This document shows, one piece after another, positions 62,296 through 64,000 of a stretch of 64,000 bases of DNA; the first letter of the stretch is position 1, and the number at the start of each line of letters is the position of its first letter. Source of the stretch: Mansonella perstans. Lineage: Eukaryota; Nematoda; Chromadorea; Rhabditida; Onchocercidae. Made by a program: the position numbers and the translations under genes. The notes beneath the pieces are model-generated. The model saw only the letters and a list, made by a program, of their open reading frames with translations. It ran no database searches and was not told the origin of the DNA. The stretch lies in assembly GCA_037074765.1 (NCBI GenBank), contig JBAMDO010000069.1, forward strand, positions 147,501-211,500, in the 5' to 3' direction.

Positions 62296-64000
62296 TTAAT
62301 AAATAATGATTAGGTATTGTTGTACTTTTGCAATCTGTTGACCACTTCTGGACTGATCGGTGGATGTCGTCCAGTCGGTCGATATGCCACTTTTTGACTT
62401 TTTAACATATTTCACTGAATCTCGCACGCGTGCACACGACACAGCTACATTATGAAAGCGCCAAAACGTACCGATTGATTCATGCAAAAGATTCTCAATA
62501 ATTGACGAGAAACTAATTTGTTATTTTTTGTCTTCATGATCACTAAAATTGCACTTTTTGCACTTAATTTTAAATTTATACTTTTGCGCTTACAACAATA
62601 TACCACAGATTCTACAAGTCCTGGTTCTAAATAAAGATAATCTTGTTAATATTAAGCAATGATTTCCCTCAAAGTTCTTGCAATTTCAATCGCCTCACAA
62701 GAAAAGCTAACACTCATGCAACCAGCCTACATTTTCGGGCAGAATTAACAACGATACCTGAAATTATCTTCTCTGTATTCTTCTTTTCAGGCTCCTTTTC
62801 CCTGCGGGCAACATAGCAGAATCGAGCCAAACAGATACAAAAACATAATATTGGTATTGCTGTCGCTAAAAATCTTTTTCTCAAAAAAGCTCATTAGATC
62901 TGCTTATTCAAGGATTCAAGAAAGAAGTGCCAATGTTAGTCGCAAAAAGGCTATGATTCATAATTTAATCTTAGAGAAATAATGAACGAAGATTTATGCG
63001 GTCTAGGTTTGAATTTTGTTTGCAATAAATTTACCTATGCCAATACACGCGACTGTCGCAGTTGTTAAAGCGGTGACATATTTACGCATATTTGCCCCAT
63101 CAACAAATACGACCATAGTGATTTGCTTTTTATCATAAGTAGAACTTTTTCCGTCACAATTAGGCTCCATCCATAAATTCATATATGCAAATTTCGTTTC
63201 TTATTACGATTTTCTGCAGAATGAAATTTCTTGTTCAATAATAAAGAACATTTGTAGAAAAATACAGTGAGTGGAGGGATCATTGATTAAATAAAATGAT
63301 TCTATAATATCTGTCCAGGAAAGCGTAAACATAAGTTGACGAATTTGCTGAAAAGCCATGTGACCTTTCAAGTACTTAATATAAAACTGAATCTTTTGAG
63401 AAACATTACAGCGGCAATTATCGCTATTAAAAACTAAAACTACTGTCTGATCGGTAGTGTGGTCAGCAATTGATTGACCAAAGTTTCTAGAGAAGTATTC
63501 TTCTGGTACAGATATGATATGCAAGAGGGATTTGTAAGGAAAACTCAAGGTATATTTGGAATGATGCATTTCCGATTCCTGGGAGAAAAATTGTAGAAAA
63601 AGTTAGTTACAGTAAGTATTTAGCTCAGCGGTCAATCTTATCCATTTTTAAAAAAAGTAGACTGCGATCCTGGCTACTCTAAATCTAAACAGGCCTGTCA
63701 AATATTTATTGTTGCTTGTTTTTAACTGCCCCCATTTTATTCTTTTTTGTTGGCTCATTCGGATGACTATGAGTATATGATGATTATTATTATTATGGCT
63801 GATTCTACTTACAATTGGTGGAATGAAAAGCGCTGCTCATTGAGATTGGATTGGATTGATTCCATTTTGTCGTTATCGTTGCCGTTAATTCATCGGCATC
63901 TGCCGTTTGCTTCCCTCTCGTTCCTTCCGCCTTTCTCGATATTAAGATGCTATTCACTAAGAGCAAAATAGCAAATAATAGATTATCAAAATCACTTACA
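62296..64000 (-). CDS. Single-pass membrane protein of unknown family, 5' part outside window
   Basis: Minus-strand exons with good signals: 63199-63035, 62865-62758 and 62444-62296 (stop 62298-62296) join in phase. They encode an extracellular stretch with EPNCDGKSS and FVDGANMRKYVTALTTATVA, a transmembrane helix IPILCFCICLARFCYV, then a basic stop-transfer (ARREKEPEKKNTEK) and a short tail rich in Ser, Thr and Gln. Upstream, 63583 to about 63240 is an open exon starting after CTCCCAG and carrying DQTVVLVFNSDNCRCNVSQK and YLKGHMAFQQIRQLMFTLSW. A further exon ends at a strong donor near 63812. It begins either after an acceptor near 63953 or beyond the window, where a GTAAGTGA donor sits at the very edge. 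The joins between these upstream exons are not resolved. Cysteines in the outer part suggest a type I membrane protein. I do not recognise the family. Confidence 0.6.

Overview
The window looks like AT-rich nuclear DNA of a parasitic nematode, most likely a filarial worm. Three things support this. Every recognisable gene is cut into small exons with TTTTCAG/TTTGCAG-type acceptors. Most start codons sit 2-81 bases downstream of an isolated strong splice acceptor, as expected for spliced-leader trans-splicing. The proteins resemble nematode or animal forms: a Wrch/CHW-1-type Rho GTPase, a nematode-like ATP synthase subunit b and a GDP-hexose phosphorylase. The species is inference; no mitochondrial, bacterial (Wolbachia) or viral segment was recognised.

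Layout. (1) 695-5988, minus: a FAM161-like microtubule/ciliary protein with its 5' end unresolved. (2) 5989-13282: gene-poor, with simple repeats, a perfect inverted repeat holding nuclear-receptor half-sites, and a decayed 5S rRNA copy. (3) 13283-15989, plus: an atypical RhoU/CHW-1-like GTPase, followed by tandem repeats and about 11 kb without a convincing gene. (4) 26964-30102, plus: a small secreted Cys-rich, Thr-rich protein. (5) 30103-37167: gene-poor, with two minisatellites. (6) 37168-57479: a compact block of six conserved genes. These are cwc15 (minus), fam50/XAP5 (plus), ATP synthase subunit b (minus), GDP-D-glucose phosphorylase (plus), a TMEM70/186-family membrane protein (minus) and a class I phosphatidylinositol transfer protein (plus). 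(7) 57480-62295: mostly non-coding, with a possible alternative last exon of the PITP gene. (8) 62296 to the right edge, minus: a single-pass membrane protein of unknown family whose 5' part lies outside the window.

How the genes fit together. cwc15 and fam50 both belong to the spliceosome-associated set and are divergently arranged around one 738-base spacer. ATP synthase subunit b and a TMEM70-family protein (that family includes assembly factors of ATP synthase and complex I) lie on either side of the phosphorylase. Exon coordinates come from reading splice signals and checking that phases join without stops. For cwc15, fam50, the ATP synthase subunit, the phosphorylase, PITP, the Rho protein, the TMEM70-like protein and the Cys-rich protein, every junction is phase-consistent from start to stop.
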